Positions 10,201 through 17,784 of a DNA stretch of 52,922 bases are shown here, piece by piece (the first letter of the stretch is position 1; the number at the start of each line of letters is the position of its first letter). This stretch comes from Acidobacteriota bacterium. GTDB lineage: Bacteria > Acidobacteriota > Vicinamibacteria > Vicinamibacterales > 2-12-FULL-66-21. Position numbers and translations under genes: made by a program. Below the pieces are notes generated by a model that made no database searches, was not told the origin of the DNA, and was given only the letters and a program-made list of their open reading frames with translations. The stretch spans positions 1 to 52,922 of the forward strand of contig QHWT01000099.1 of the NCBI GenBank assembly GCA_003222675.1, written 5' to 3'.

Positions 10201-11588
10201 TATGCATCCGGCTCGGCGATCGGCGGGTCATTGACCTGCAGCACCTGGATCTGCACCGTCGCCGGATCGCTGGTCGCCTGGCCGTCCGACGCACGGTACG
10301 TGAACACGTCCGGTCCCGCGTAGTTCGGGTTCGGCGTGTAGGTGAACGAGCCGATCGAGTTCAGCGCCAGCATGCCGTGTGCAGGCAACGTCACGAGAAC
10401 CGCGGACAGCACGTCATGATCGGCGTCGACGTCGTTCTTCAGAATGCCCGTCGCCGCCGGCACAATCAGCGTGACTTCTTCATTCACGCTGTAGAAGTCG
10501 TTGTTCGCGACGGGCGGAATGTTGCCGAACCTGACGTCGATCGAGACGAGCGCCGACGAGATGAGCAGTCCGTCGCTCACCGTGTAGACGAACGAGTCGG
10601 GACCGCTGTAGTTGGCCGCCGGCGTGTATCGCACCGAGCCATCGAAGTTGAGGACGGTGACGCCGTGCGATGCGGCACCAACCGCCGAGACCTCGAGGGC
10701 ATCGTTGTCCACGTCCGTGTCGTTCGCGGTCAGGCTGCCCGCCCCGGATGCCGGGAAGATGAATGTGCCGTTCTCGGGCACGACGACGCTGTCGTTGACG
10801 GCGACGGGCGCCCGGCCCGTGCTGACGATGACATCCTGGAGATCCGGCGTCACGTTCGGATCCTTCGTTGAAAGGATCGCGCGGTACTGGATGTAGCGCG
10901 AGCTCACGGCAAGCGGCCCGGGCGCCGCGACTGCCCGCCATGCGGTCCACGTCCCATCGCCTGGATCCGGCGTCTCGCCCGTGCGGATGCTCATCGCAAC
11001 GCCCGTTCCCGCCGGCGTGTTCGCCGTCCACTGCATGCTGCGCCAGTCGACGCTCGTATTCGCATCGAACGCGCGCGACTCGAACGTCCCCGTCGCCGCG
11101 TAAGGCGTCAGGCGCATCCAGTCGATCACGACGTTGCCGCCGAAGACGCTGAAGTCGCTCGCCGCGATCGGCCGCATCGGCCCCGGTACCACGACGTTGT
11201 GCGTGGCGACGACCACGCCGTCGATGGAGTACACGACGCTCGCGTCGTTCCAGTCGATCGTGTACTTGTGCGGGACGCCGAGGAATCCGGTGCCGAGGAA
11301 CGTGTCGATGCTGCCGGCGCCGGTGTTGCTGCGCGCCGTCAGCACGCCGCCGGTCAGCGTGCTGAAGATCGCCCACGGCTGCGCCGCGCTGGCGAAGTCC
11401 TGCGCAAAGCCCGAGTGCTGGAACGCATCGCCGGTGAACACCGCCATGAACTCGAGGCGGTGGCCGGGCGTCATCGACCACTGCTCCTGGCAGGTGCCAT
11501 TCACGTCCGAGCACGTGCCCAGACGCGATCCATCGACGAGCACCGTACCGTTTCCGAGAAACGCCGCGCCGCCGGAGGCATACGGCAC
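4281..11588 (-). CDS. Giant secreted multidomain protein copy 2, downstream part (LamG / cadherin-like / Calx-beta)
   Basis: The 2435-residue ORF is the C-terminal bulk of the protein begun at 14467; its first Met (MPYASGGAAF) is internal, not a natural start. Module order: LamG-like (1-175), linker ending SSRYIQYRA, three cadherin-like repeats (about 275-570, NDxDxDxD and YxPxxxxxGxDSFxY), an unrecognised 150-residue segment, two more cadherin-like repeats (735-925), five near-identical 110-residue repeats (925-1485), a bacterial Ig-like domain (SLTAVYTPAG), a 370-residue region without recognised domain, two Calx-beta domains (each closing in ILDDD or ITNDD) and a second LamG-like module at the C-terminus. 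No sorting motif or transmembrane anchor is visible at the end (DFTIVYKMQ). It is probably a large extracellular binding or adhesion protein. Disconnected from its head by a 31-bp net deletion near 11665. Confidence 0.85.
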   Translation of the reverse strand: MPYASGGAAFLGNGTVLVDGSRLGTCSDVNGTCQEQWSMTPGHRLEFMAVFTGDAFQHSGFAQDFASAAQPWAIFSTLTGGVLTARSNTGAGSIDTFLGTGFLGVPHKYTIDWNDASVVYSIDGVVVATHNVVVPGPMRPIAASDFSVFGGNVVIDWMRLTPYAATGTFESRAFDANTSVDWRSMQWTANTPAGTGVAMSIRTGETPDPGDGTWTAWRAVAAPGPLAVSSRYIQYRAILSTKDPNVTPDLQDVIVSTGRAPVAVNDSVVVPENGTFIFPASGAGSLTANDTDVDNDALEVSAVGAASHGVTVLNFDGSVRYTPAANYSGPDSFVYTVSDGLLISSALVSIDVRFGNIPPVANNDFYSVNEEVTLIVPAATGILKNDVDADHDVLSAVLVTLPAHGMLALNSIGSFTYTPNPNYAGPDVFTYRASDGQATSDPATVQIQVLQVNDPPIAEPDAYTAVLNAALDVSAPGVLANDHDVEVEDTAPLHAQLVAGPAKGTLTFNPDGSFHYLPNADFLGIDQFTYAAVDHFGAVGNPATVTITVAIKAVAQAVNSGGTVSTGSDVTPGAPLVSSVTSPSAAVVRIAQGVISGSQPPSGYTFLNQQVNITVLNPDGTELTATAANPIRLAFTIDGSLLLPGENENTIQIFRNGVLIPNCLGQRSIPAANLDPCVTAREGGAALNNDVRLTVLSSHASRWNMGLSSGAIGDAPVAQNDGVYQVDFQVPLVIPASGVLGNDYARNGLTAVLTPGSVVGGSVDLAPSGAFTFTPGETACGSASFRYRANDGAADSSEATVSILIDCKPRANDDAVTIAEDSGTTSITVLSNDTDPDPGQTLTIVSVGSPAHGVASIFGGGMAVNYAPASNYYGTDSFTYTISDGRGGMATATVAITIVEVNDVPSFTKGANQTVNEDAGVQTVARWAANLSAGPTNESAQLLDFIVSNDSNALFIVQPSIASDGTLTYTPAADANGAATVSVSIHDNGGVANAGADMSAAQLFTITVNAVNDAPSFARGADQSANEDGGAQTVAHWATAMSAGPTDEAGQTLNFLVSNDNAALFVAPPAIAADGTLTYTPANNVNGTATVSVRLHDNGGALNGGVDTSAAQTFTISVGAVNDAPTFTAGADQVVLEDAGAQTIAGWATNFSAGPANESDQRVLAYVVLSNSNAALFAAAPAIENNGTLSYTPAPNANGVATIAAAVRDDGGTANGGVDTSVARSFAITVKPVNDGPSFVKGANPIVNEDAAAQTIAGWATALSAGPADESGQALSFQITGNSNPSLFSAAPAVSSNGTLTFTPLANASGTATITLVLTDNGGTVNGGVDSAAAQTFTIAINDVNDAPAFAKGADQTLYGNPGAQTVNPWATSIGAGPANEAGQTVTFIVTNNNTALFAAQPSLSANGTLTYTPATNVTGTALVTVTLKDNGGVANGGIDASAPQTFQITVNKSPTATSLTSSNNPSLAGVPIALTASVAGTAPNVGVPGGTVTFKDGAATLGTIALAGGVATFNTSTLAVGTHSLTAVYTPAGNFVASTSTALSQVISPSSTMKVNFTVHAILDGSSKPKVQDAAVPGADVRVYTKRDQCTSGIIVSGKPKIWGTVFDGLDGVGGSDSGCQPVSYGSYIATGITDASGNVNIIVPPTTSDPNSDYVVIARTTKFDYIKTTLTPDPLYSEKTIPTITASAVKDVKLHQIATFNGKLMPGKDLEEFGSYLGIVEPDFVDWLDDKEQYPVVLVAQGDWGITTNLTPPAGFAVQEPELSTQVADGTGAMQFTLSDFGSDWTATAVNHTITHLGTIRFRSDTIPMFNRKLSKAFNDTGKMMLGEPSVSIPVIANDRMGTESKWLELNYFTQPNYGKVSMGADGMSLVYTPDPGWSGYTTFVYNLQDDRGIVTSADVWVYVLVPPVVTTKALVNVTEGNSGATPASATITLSNESTHPVSVNYATLDDTATAGADYVAASGTVTINPGGLQATIPLQILGDTLAEPNEQFIFRLSSPTNATLGDITDGAIKILDDDPPIISAQDLAVAEGNLATKTVNVVVKLSQSDPAPVTVNYTTVDGTAIAGSDYAAASGTLTFAPGSVSKSIPITIIGDAIGEPTEQFFIDLSAPVTGILGQSRATVSITNDDTTSVSIATAAQMSGAIDGGLAIVQTSDGEMTLAPALDAEFSDSSIPAGWASSVTAAGGGALVGNGNVLVNGATLLGPAGSGTPRALDITATLTAPNQAIGLGTGALTSPLAVFVVKADGLLYIRTIAPTSTGAIVTKETAVAGSWLGAPHTFHIDWNAANAAYKIDGTAVGTHTGVAWGSLAMAPMILDSAANDGGVTVDWIRLSPYAASGTFSKVFDAGGVAAWTKLTTSATVPVGTALAVSYRTGNTPAPDASWSAFTTLAGTGGTLTGTGQYMELRMQFSTTNSIKAPVVNDFTIVYKMQ
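7227..8886 (-). repeat. Five tandem 330-bp coding repeats
   Basis: Five consecutive units of about 110 codons share VNDxPxFxxGA at the start, the NEDxGxQT, AGPxxE, NGTLxYTP and DNGGxxNGG motifs, and end in FxITV. The fifth unit has lost the NED motif (LYGNPGAQT). Such units usually form Ig/cadherin-like beta sandwiches. The high DNA similarity makes copy-number change by recombination, and assembly collapse, both plausible. Confidence 0.85.
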
Positions 11589-14467
11589 ATCAGTCCAGCC
11601 TGGCGAGAGTGTCGATCCCGAGAATTCGGTGGCGACAACAGGCGCGAGCGTGACTTCGCGGGGGTGCCGGCGCTGAAGTCAGTGGCCGCGGTATCACGAA
11701 GGGTCGGGCCCGGCACCGTCACGCTGGGCGCTGCGACGTTCGCGGCGTTGCCGGAACGATCGACGGAAATGACGCGATAGTAGTACGTCGTGTTCGGCGT
11801 CAGCCCAGACAGTGCGACGCTGTGCTGCGTCACAAACGTGCCGATGTTGATCGTCTGCGTTCCCGGCGGCAGCATCGTCGGATCGGACAGGATCGCGGCA
11901 CCTGTCGAGTGCTGGACTTTCGACGTGGCCGCTTCGTCAGTGTTCCACGTGATCGTGACACGGGAGCTGTCAACGATCGTGGCCTTGATCTGCGAGATCA
12001 CCGGTGGAGTGGAATCCGCAACCGTCGACGCGAACACCACGTCGACCCAGTAGTTCGTCGCGTTGAACGTGCTCGTCGGGAACTGCGACGAGCCATACGC
12101 GAACACACCGTTGCCGCCGGCCACCGGATTGCTCGGCCCGTGCAGCGGCGGCGAATCGAGGGATGCGGCCGCGAAGTAGCCGCCGTCGGCCGCGTACGAT
12201 CCGACGTTCGTGTGATACGAGATGACGTAGGTCGTATTGGCGGTGATTTGAACGGGCGACGAGAACACCGCCTGCTGCCAGCCGGAGGGCGTCTCGTTCG
12301 CGAACGTCACGGTCGCCAGCCGCGTGCCGCTGAGCGACCAGAGGTTCCCGATGTGGGTGCCGTTATTCGCCGTGCTCTTGTAGAACCGCACGCCTGTGAT
12401 GAATCCGTCGATGTCGCTGTAGAACTTCGTTCCGAGCTCGACGGCGTTGTTGTCGGGCGCCGACGGCACCGTCGGCGCGATGGTGGGCCGCCAGAGACTG
12501 GTGCACGGGCACGTACCGACGCCTACGATCACGGTGGCGCCTGGCCCGGCGCTCTCGACGTTGCCGCTGTCGTCGAAGGCCCGCGAGCGTATGTTCGCGG
12601 TGCCCGGCGAGCCCGGTGTCCATTCGTAGTTCCACACGCCCGACGGCAGCAGGTTCGCCGTATGCCATGTCGTGCCGTTGTCGACCGACACTTCGACGCC
12701 CGCGATGGTGCCGCCGCCATTCTCGACGGCCGTGCCGCTGATTGCCACGCGCGAGCCGCTCTCGACCGAGGCGCCGGCCGCCGGTGACACGATCGTCGAG
12801 GTCGGCGCAAAGATATCGTCTGAGATGGCGGCGGTCACCAGGGGTCGCGCCGGATCGGCGCCAGCCTGCAGCGTCCGCGGCTGCGCGCCCATGTCTGCCA
12901 GCAGGTTGACCGTCGCCTGCTGCATCGCCTGATCCGGCGGCACCACCGATCGATCGTGCACGCCATCGAGGCCCCACGACCACTGCACGGTGCCGGCGCC
13001 GAAAACCAGCGCGCCGCTGTTGTGCCGATAAAGGGTCAGGCTGTGATTCGCCGTCCCCTGAGCCACATTGATGCCGAAGTCGACGACCCTCTCGGGCACG
13101 ATCAGCGTCGTGGCCGACATGTGCACGAGACCGGCGGGGCGCAAGCCGTTGTCGATATCTTCGTCCCACTCGTAGCCAAGGCTTTCGACAGAAGTGCGAT
13201 AGCCCGCATCACCGGGCTGCAGGCTCGCGACGGCCGTGTTGCGCCAGAAGCGCAGACCCGCCATCGAAGGCGGCACGTGGATCCGGTCGCTGCAGCAGTT
13301 GACCATCCACAGCTGTCCGGTGAGCGCATTCTCCGGGTTGCCGCCGCCCACCTGCGGGAACCGCGGATCGCGCCAGGTGCCCGTCCACGGATTTGCCGGA
13401 TTCGGATCGACGCGGCTGCCCTGCCCGAAGGTCTCCTTGTAGCTGACGAGCGTCCGGTAGCTGGTGTTCGAGCCGTCGATCGACGACTCGTAGCGCGTCT
13501 TCCAGAACATCTCGTTGCCGCTGAAGAACGCGAGGTTGATTCCGCCATTGCGCGCGCTCTCCACGTGCGCACGCTGCGCCGCCGACCAGTACTCGTCGTG
13601 TCCAACCGAGAAGAACGCCTTCGGCCGATGCGTGCTCGTGAGGCCGATCGCCGGGTCCGCGCCGAACCGATCGGTGTCGACACCGGTCCAGTACTTCACG
13701 TCGTACCCGTTGACCTCCAGCCAGCGGACCATCGGGTACTCGGCGTTGAACAACCAGCTCTGAGGATTCAGCGCGCGGGTGTCGAACGGACGGTTGTAGC
13801 TCGCCTTCGCAGAGCGCGTCGTGCACGAATATTTTCCGGCGCTGTTGTCGAACGGGCCGCCGCAATAGAGGCTGTTGCCGCCGTACTGGTTATAGGCCTG
13901 CCACGTCGTATCGGATGTCTGGAACACAATCTCCGACGTGCGCGAGTCGTCGCGCACGATGAAGACGATGTGGCTCGCCGCGTCCGCGTTGTCCGACCGC
14001 GAGAGCTTCGCGATGAAAATGCCTGATGTTGCGCCAGACGTATTCCACGATGCGATCACCGCCCAATTGCCGCAGTCGACGAGGCCGGAAGCGCTGTCAG
14101 TGAGACACGCCGGCTGATTCTGCGCTGCGGCGACCTGCGCGCTCGTCGGGGTGATCGTTCCGACCTTGCGCGCGCCGAAACCCTGGTAATAGCCAAGACG
14201 ATATAGATCGATCGTGAAGCCGGGCGCGCTCGTCTTGATCTTGAACGAGACGACGTTCCCCTTATTGACGCTGATGTCGGTCGCGAATCCCTGGATCGTC
14301 GGATCGCCAGCTCCCTGCACGTCCCACTCGCTCTGAGGGGTGCCTGCCTGGCCGTTCTCCGTCACGATCGGATTGGTGTCCACCTGCGCCTGCACCGCGG
14401 GACGTTCAGGACCACCCCTCGCCAGAAGAATTGCGCGGCGGCGCGTGACGCGTGCAATCGTCTTCAT
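11501..14467 (-). CDS. Giant secreted multidomain protein copy 2, N,N-dimethylformamidase-like head (frameshifted)
   Basis: Paralogue of the 387-3788 ORF, alignable almost throughout, with the same family-like motifs (HDEYWSAAQ, GNEMFWKTRYE, WQAYNQYGGN), Ig-like segment, DUF4082 and FN3 domains. After DFSAG the frame is lost: a net 31 bases present in copy 1 are missing near 11665, so the last 55 or so residues are out of frame and the LamG and later modules are read only from 4281-11588. I chose MKTIARVTRR at 14467 because it matches the copy 1 start; the ORF could extend to 14509. The signal peptide is damaged: about 36 residues present in copy 1, including most of the hydrophobic core, are absent, leaving only AILLARGG. 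Export of this copy is doubtful. Confidence 0.8.
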   Translation of the reverse strand: MKTIARVTRRRAILLARGGPERPAVQAQVDTNPIVTENGQAGTPQSEWDVQGAGDPTIQGFATDISVNKGNVVSFKIKTSAPGFTIDLYRLGYYQGFGARKVGTITPTSAQVAAAQNQPACLTDSASGLVDCGNWAVIASWNTSGATSGIFIAKLSRSDNADAASHIVFIVRDDSRTSEIVFQTSDTTWQAYNQYGGNSLYCGGPFDNSAGKYSCTTRSAKASYNRPFDTRALNPQSWLFNAEYPMVRWLEVNGYDVKYWTGVDTDRFGADPAIGLTSTHRPKAFFSVGHDEYWSAAQRAHVESARNGGINLAFFSGNEMFWKTRYESSIDGSNTSYRTLVSYKETFGQGSRVDPNPANPWTGTWRDPRFPQVGGGNPENALTGQLWMVNCCSDRIHVPPSMAGLRFWRNTAVASLQPGDAGYRTSVESLGYEWDEDIDNGLRPAGLVHMSATTLIVPERVVDFGINVAQGTANHSLTLYRHNSGALVFGAGTVQWSWGLDGVHDRSVVPPDQAMQQATVNLLADMGAQPRTLQAGADPARPLVTAAISDDIFAPTSTIVSPAAGASVESGSRVAISGTAVENGGGTIAGVEVSVDNGTTWHTANLLPSGVWNYEWTPGSPGTANIRSRAFDDSGNVESAGPGATVIVGVGTCPCTSLWRPTIAPTVPSAPDNNAVELGTKFYSDIDGFITGVRFYKSTANNGTHIGNLWSLSGTRLATVTFANETPSGWQQAVFSSPVQITANTTYVISYHTNVGSYAADGGYFAAASLDSPPLHGPSNPVAGGNGVFAYGSSQFPTSTFNATNYWVDVVFASTVADSTPPVISQIKATIVDSSRVTITWNTDEAATSKVQHSTGAAILSDPTMLPPGTQTINIGTFVTQHSVALSGLTPNTTYYYRVISVDRSGNAANVAAPSVTVPGPTLRDTAATDFSAGTPAKSRSRLLSPPNSRDRHSRQAGLMCRMPPAARRFSETVRCSSMDRVWARART

Positions 14468-14501
14468 CGTGATGGCCCGGCGATGCAACGAACGACCGCG
14501 A

Positions 14502-14592
14502 GTACACACACGTGCCGCATCTACGCGTGCGCAGTCGTTCAGGATTTCAGCGGACAGGGAGGTTCAACCGCGTGGTAGCAACGAATGGTCCA
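14502..14592 (-). promoter_or_regulatory. Conserved upstream block of copy 2
   Basis: Counterpart of 3828-3939: gtacacac at 14502-14509, a TGCG..TCGTTCAG stretch and AGCAACGAATGGTCCA at 14577-14592. The rest of the divergent gap up to 14800 shows no feature I can name; it must also hold the promoter of the plus-strand permease. Confidence 0.4.
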
Positions 14593-14800
14593 GCTCTTGG
14601 ACGTCACGAACCACGGCTCGCAGATTCACGCAACCCCCTGAGATGATGAGAAAAGCGCGGCGCGCCTGCGCACCGTCGCGCGAGGGAGTATCGGCTGAAG
14701 ACACGCGCCGGTCAGAACTTTGTCGGCGCGAACCGCGACTGGGCCGCGAAGATAACCTTCCGGTAAACTACTGCCCGTCTATCTTCGCGAGAAGCACCCG

Positions 14801-15127
14801 ATGATCAATGTGAGATACGCGCTGCGGACGCTGTTCCGCAAGACACCATTCGTGACCGCCGTTGCTATCGTTTCGCTCGCCCTCGGGATCGGTGCAAACG
14901 CGGCCATCTTCTCGATGTTCAACGAAATCATGCTGCGATCGCTGCCGGTGCAGGATCCGGAGCGCCTCGTGAATCTTTCGGTGCCCGGTCCGAAGCCGGG
15001 GTCCAACTCGTGCAACCAGACCGGCGACTGTGCCGAGGTGTTCAGCTACCCGATGTTCCGGGACCTACGGCCATCGCGGCGCACCGGATATTCGGTGCGA
15101 ATCTTTCGTACCAAGGACAGACGCTGA
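14801..15127 (+). pseudogene. ADOP-type permease 1, N-terminal fragment before a frameshift
   Basis: The first 90 residues are a typical start of an acidobacterial orphan MacB/FtsX permease: INVRYALRTLFRK, then a transmembrane helix ([20 protein letters not shown]) and the start of the periplasmic core, up to YPMFRDL. After that the reading is nonsense (RPSRRTGYSVRIF) and stops. The correct continuation, TAIAAHRIFGANLSYQG, is in another frame from about 15074. Relatives usually have roughly eight to ten more residues between FRDL and IAAHR, so this looks like a short deletion, not a single-base indel. Confidence 0.8.
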
Positions 15128-17283
15128 GCAGCGAAGGCCTCGAGGTTTCCGGCAGCTACTTCCCCGTGCTCGGTCTACAACCCGCACTCGGTCGTTTGAT
15201 CGGCCCAGAAGACGACCGCATGGTCGGCGAATCGCACGTCGTGGTGCTCAGCCACGCCTATTGGTCCAGCCGCTTCGCGTCCGATCCCAACGTCCTCAAT
15301 CAGCCCATGATCGTGAACGGCCAGACATTGACCATCGTCGGGGTCGCGCCGCGCGGCTTCGACGGGACGACGCTCGGATCGAGACCGCAGGTGTTCGTGC
15401 CGATCACGCTGCGTGCGTTCATGGAGCCGGGGTTCAAGGGATTCGACAAGCGACAGACGTATTGGGCGTACCTGTTCGCGAGGCTGAAGCCGGGAACGTC
15501 GATCGAATCGGCACGCGCGGCCCTGGGCACGCAGTACAAGGCCATCATCAACGACGTCGAAGCGCCGCTCCAGAAAGGCATGAGCGAGCAGACGATGGCC
15601 CGGTTTCGCGCGAAGCCCATCTTGATCACTGGAGGTCCGCGCGGCCAGAGCTCCGTCGAAGGCGAAGCGAGCACGCCGCTCAAGCTGCTCTTCGGGGTCA
15701 CGGCGTTCGTCCTGCTGATCGCCTGCGCGAATATCGCGAACCTGCTGCTCGCAAAATCATCGGCGCGATCCGCTGAGATGGCGGTGCGGCTGTCGATTGG
15801 TGCGAGCCGTGGACAGCTCGTCGCGCAGCTGCTGACCGAATCTGTTCTGCTGGCGATCTTTGGCGGGCTGGCCGGAATCCTCGTCGCCGGCTGGACGTTG
15901 TCGCTGATCGGCGCGATGCTGCCGGCGGAGGTCACGCGGACGCTCGCCTTCCGCATCGACAGTACCGTGATGCTGTTCGCCGGCGCGCTGGCGCTCGGCA
16001 CCGGGGTGATTTTCGGCTTGTTCCCGGCGCTGCACAGCACGCGGCCCGATCTCGTCTCCACGCTGAAAGGTCAGGCCGGGCAGCCCTCCGGTGCGCGCGG
16101 CGCGAAATGGTTCCGACTGGTTCTCGCCACGGCGCAGATCACGATGTCGATGGCGCTCCTCGCGGCGGCGGGGCTGTTCGCGAAAAGCCTGCTCAACGTG
16201 AGCCGCGTGGATCTCGGCCTCAAGGCCGAAAATATCGTCACGTTTGGCATCTCCCCCGAGTTGAATGCGTACACGCCGGATCGCTCCCGTGTGCTCTTTC
16301 AGCGTCTCGAGGAGGAACTGGCGGCGACGCCCGGGGTCACGGTGGTGACGACCTCTCTGGTCCCGCTTCTGGCGGGAAGCAACTGGGGCAACTCCGTTGC
16401 AGTCCAGGGATTCCAGCAGGGTCCGGACACCGATAACAGCTCGCGGTTCAACGAGGTTGGGCCCGGCTACTTCCGCGCGCTCGGGATCCCGCTGATGTCG
16501 GGGCGTGAGTTCACAGCGAGCGACACGATCACCGCGCCAAAAGTGGCAGTCGTCAACGAGGAGTTCGTACGCAAATTTGGTCTCGGGCGCGACGCTGTCG
16601 GCAAGATGATGGGATCGGACAGCGGCTCCAGCAGCAAGCTCGACACGCTGATTGTTGGCGTCGTCCAGAACGCGAAGTACGCCGAGGTGAAGCAAAAGAT
16701 TCCGCCGCTCTACTTCCGCCCGTACCGGCAGGACCCTGACGTGGGCAGCATGTCGTTCTACGTGAAGACGTCATCGGATCCGAAGCAGGTGCTCGTGGCG
16801 CTTCCGGGCGTCGTGAAGCGCCTGGATCCGAACCTGCCGCTCGAAAACGTCCGCACGCTCATCCAGCAGGTAAAAGACAACACTTACCTCGATCGCATGA
16901 TGAGCACGCTCTCAGCGGCCTTCGCGCTGCTCGCGACGCTGCTGGCGGCAGTAGGGCTCTACGGCGTGCTCGCCTACACCGTCGCGCAGCGCACGCGGGA
17001 GATCGGATTGCGGATGGCGCTCGGCGCGGCGCCCGGACGCGTGCGCCGGATGGTGCTGTCGCAAGTGGCGTGGATGACCGCGATCGGCGCCGCCATCGGG
17101 CTGGCGGGCGCGATCGGCGTCGGCCGCGCGGCCGAGTCGCTGCTGTATGAATTGAAGGGGAACGATGTCTGGGTGTTCGCCATCTCGGCAGTCGTCCTGT
17201 CGACGACTGCGCTGTTGGCGGGCTTCGTGCCGGCGCACCGCGCGTCGCGCGTGGATCCGATGAGGGCGTTGCGCTACGAATAG
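15010..17283 (+). CDS. ADOP-type MacB/FtsX permease 1, main part (frameshifted gene)
   Basis: In-frame sequence of the permease resumes at about 15074; the upstream Met is not a real start. From there it has the rest of the MacB-like periplasmic core (GSYFPVLGLQPALGR, IVGVAPRGFDG), a first FtsX block of three helices (about 15690-16050, LIACANIANLLLAKSSARS), a second periplasmic core and a second FtsX block (16900-17270, TREIGLRMALGAAPG), ending with RASRVDPMRALRYE. This is the duplicated architecture of ADOP proteins, which occur without a neighbouring ABC ATPase; none is present here either. Probable role is an inner-membrane mechanotransmission or export permease, substrate unknown. Whether it is expressed depends on whether the frameshift is genuine. 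Confidence 0.8.
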   Translation: MQPDRRLCRGVQLPDVPGPTAIAAHRIFGANLSYQGQTLSSEGLEVSGSYFPVLGLQPALGRLIGPEDDRMVGESHVVVLSHAYWSSRFASDPNVLNQPMIVNGQTLTIVGVAPRGFDGTTLGSRPQVFVPITLRAFMEPGFKGFDKRQTYWAYLFARLKPGTSIESARAALGTQYKAIINDVEAPLQKGMSEQTMARFRAKPILITGGPRGQSSVEGEASTPLKLLFGVTAFVLLIACANIANLLLAKSSARSAEMAVRLSIGASRGQLVAQLLTESVLLAIFGGLAGILVAGWTLSLIGAMLPAEVTRTLAFRIDSTVMLFAGALALGTGVIFGLFPALHSTRPDLVSTLKGQAGQPSGARGAKWFRLVLATAQITMSMALLAAAGLFAKSLLNVSRVDLGLKAENIVTFGISPELNAYTPDRSRVLFQRLEEELAATPGVTVVTTSLVPLLAGSNWGNSVAVQGFQQGPDTDNSSRFNEVGPGYFRALGIPLMSGREFTASDTITAPKVAVVNEEFVRKFGLGRDAVGKMMGSDSGSSSKLDTLIVGVVQNAKYAEVKQKIPPLYFRPYRQDPDVGSMSFYVKTSSDPKQVLVALPGVVKRLDPNLPLENVRTLIQQVKDNTYLDRMMSTLSAAFALLATLLAAVGLYGVLAYTVAQRTREIGLRMALGAAPGRVRRMVLSQVAWMTAIGAAIGLAGAIGVGRAAESLLYELKGNDVWVFAISAVVLSTTALLAGFVPAHRASRVDPMRALRYE

Positions 17284-17374
17284 GCTCAGGCTCAGGGTCA
17301 AGGCTCACGTCGGCTCAGGACTGACTGGCTCAGGGCTTGAGCCGGCATGAGCCGTGAGCCCTGAGCCATGAGCC
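17284..17374. repeat. Degenerate heptad repeat, GGCTCAG / TGAGCCN type
   Basis: Starts at the stop codon of the permease. Units such as GCTCAGG and GGCTCAG on the left face GTGAGCC, CTGAGCC and ATGAGCC on the right, so the array is also an imperfect inverted repeat able to fold into hairpins between two convergent genes. It could serve as a bidirectional terminator. Confidence 0.7.
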
Positions 17375-17379
17375 AAGCC

Positions 17380-17634
17380 TTACTTGTTCTGTCCGGGCTT
17401 GTTCCCCATGTCCGACTGTTCGTCCTGATTGGTGCGATCGCTTCGATTGCGTTCGTTGCCGAGGTTCCCCTCCTTCTGGAGATCGGCATCGCGGCCGGAC
17501 GTGCCGGCGGGGTTGCCCTGCTGCTGGCCGATGTTCCCGCGCTGATCGGTGCGACTACGATCTCCCTGCTGCTGACCGATGTTCTCTTCCTGTTCGTCGG
17601 GGCGATTACGATCCTTGCCGGCCTGGTTATCCAT
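17380..17634 (-). CDS. Small hydrophilic repeat protein, 84 aa
   Basis: Very hydrophilic, rich in Gln, Asn, Asp, Gly and Arg, no Cys, no hydrophobic segment. It contains an internal near-repeat (NIGQQQGDRSRTDQR and NIGQQQGNPAG, then NLGNERNRSDRTN). A strong GAGGAGG Shine-Dalgarno lies about 6 bases before the ATG, which argues for a real gene. It resembles the general style of desiccation- or stress-linked disordered proteins, but I do not recognise a family. Probably intrinsically disordered and cytoplasmic. Confidence 0.65.
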   Translation of the reverse strand: MDNQAGKDRNRPDEQEENIGQQQGDRSRTDQRGNIGQQQGNPAGTSGRDADLQKEGNLGNERNRSDRTNQDEQSDMGNKPGQNK

Positions 17635-17784
17635 TCAAGCCTCCTCTGCCGCCGGGGCCATGCAAATTCGGCTCACTCAGCCATGGGCGGGCGCGTGCGA
17701 TGCTTGGCCCCCTTGCTGAGCCGACCGATTACCTGCGTGATCCAGCCGCTCTTCGGCTTGCGAGGCGTGAACAGTCTATCTCCG

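Noticed and set aside
11501-11668. Programmed ribosomal frameshift joining the two parts of copy 2
   Set aside because: Compared with copy 1 a net 31 bases are missing, which slippage cannot explain, and no slippery heptamer with pseudoknot is evident.
17284-17374. Insertion-sequence end or attachment site
   Set aside because: No transposase or integrase gene, no target duplication; the same type of repeat recurs at other gene ends.
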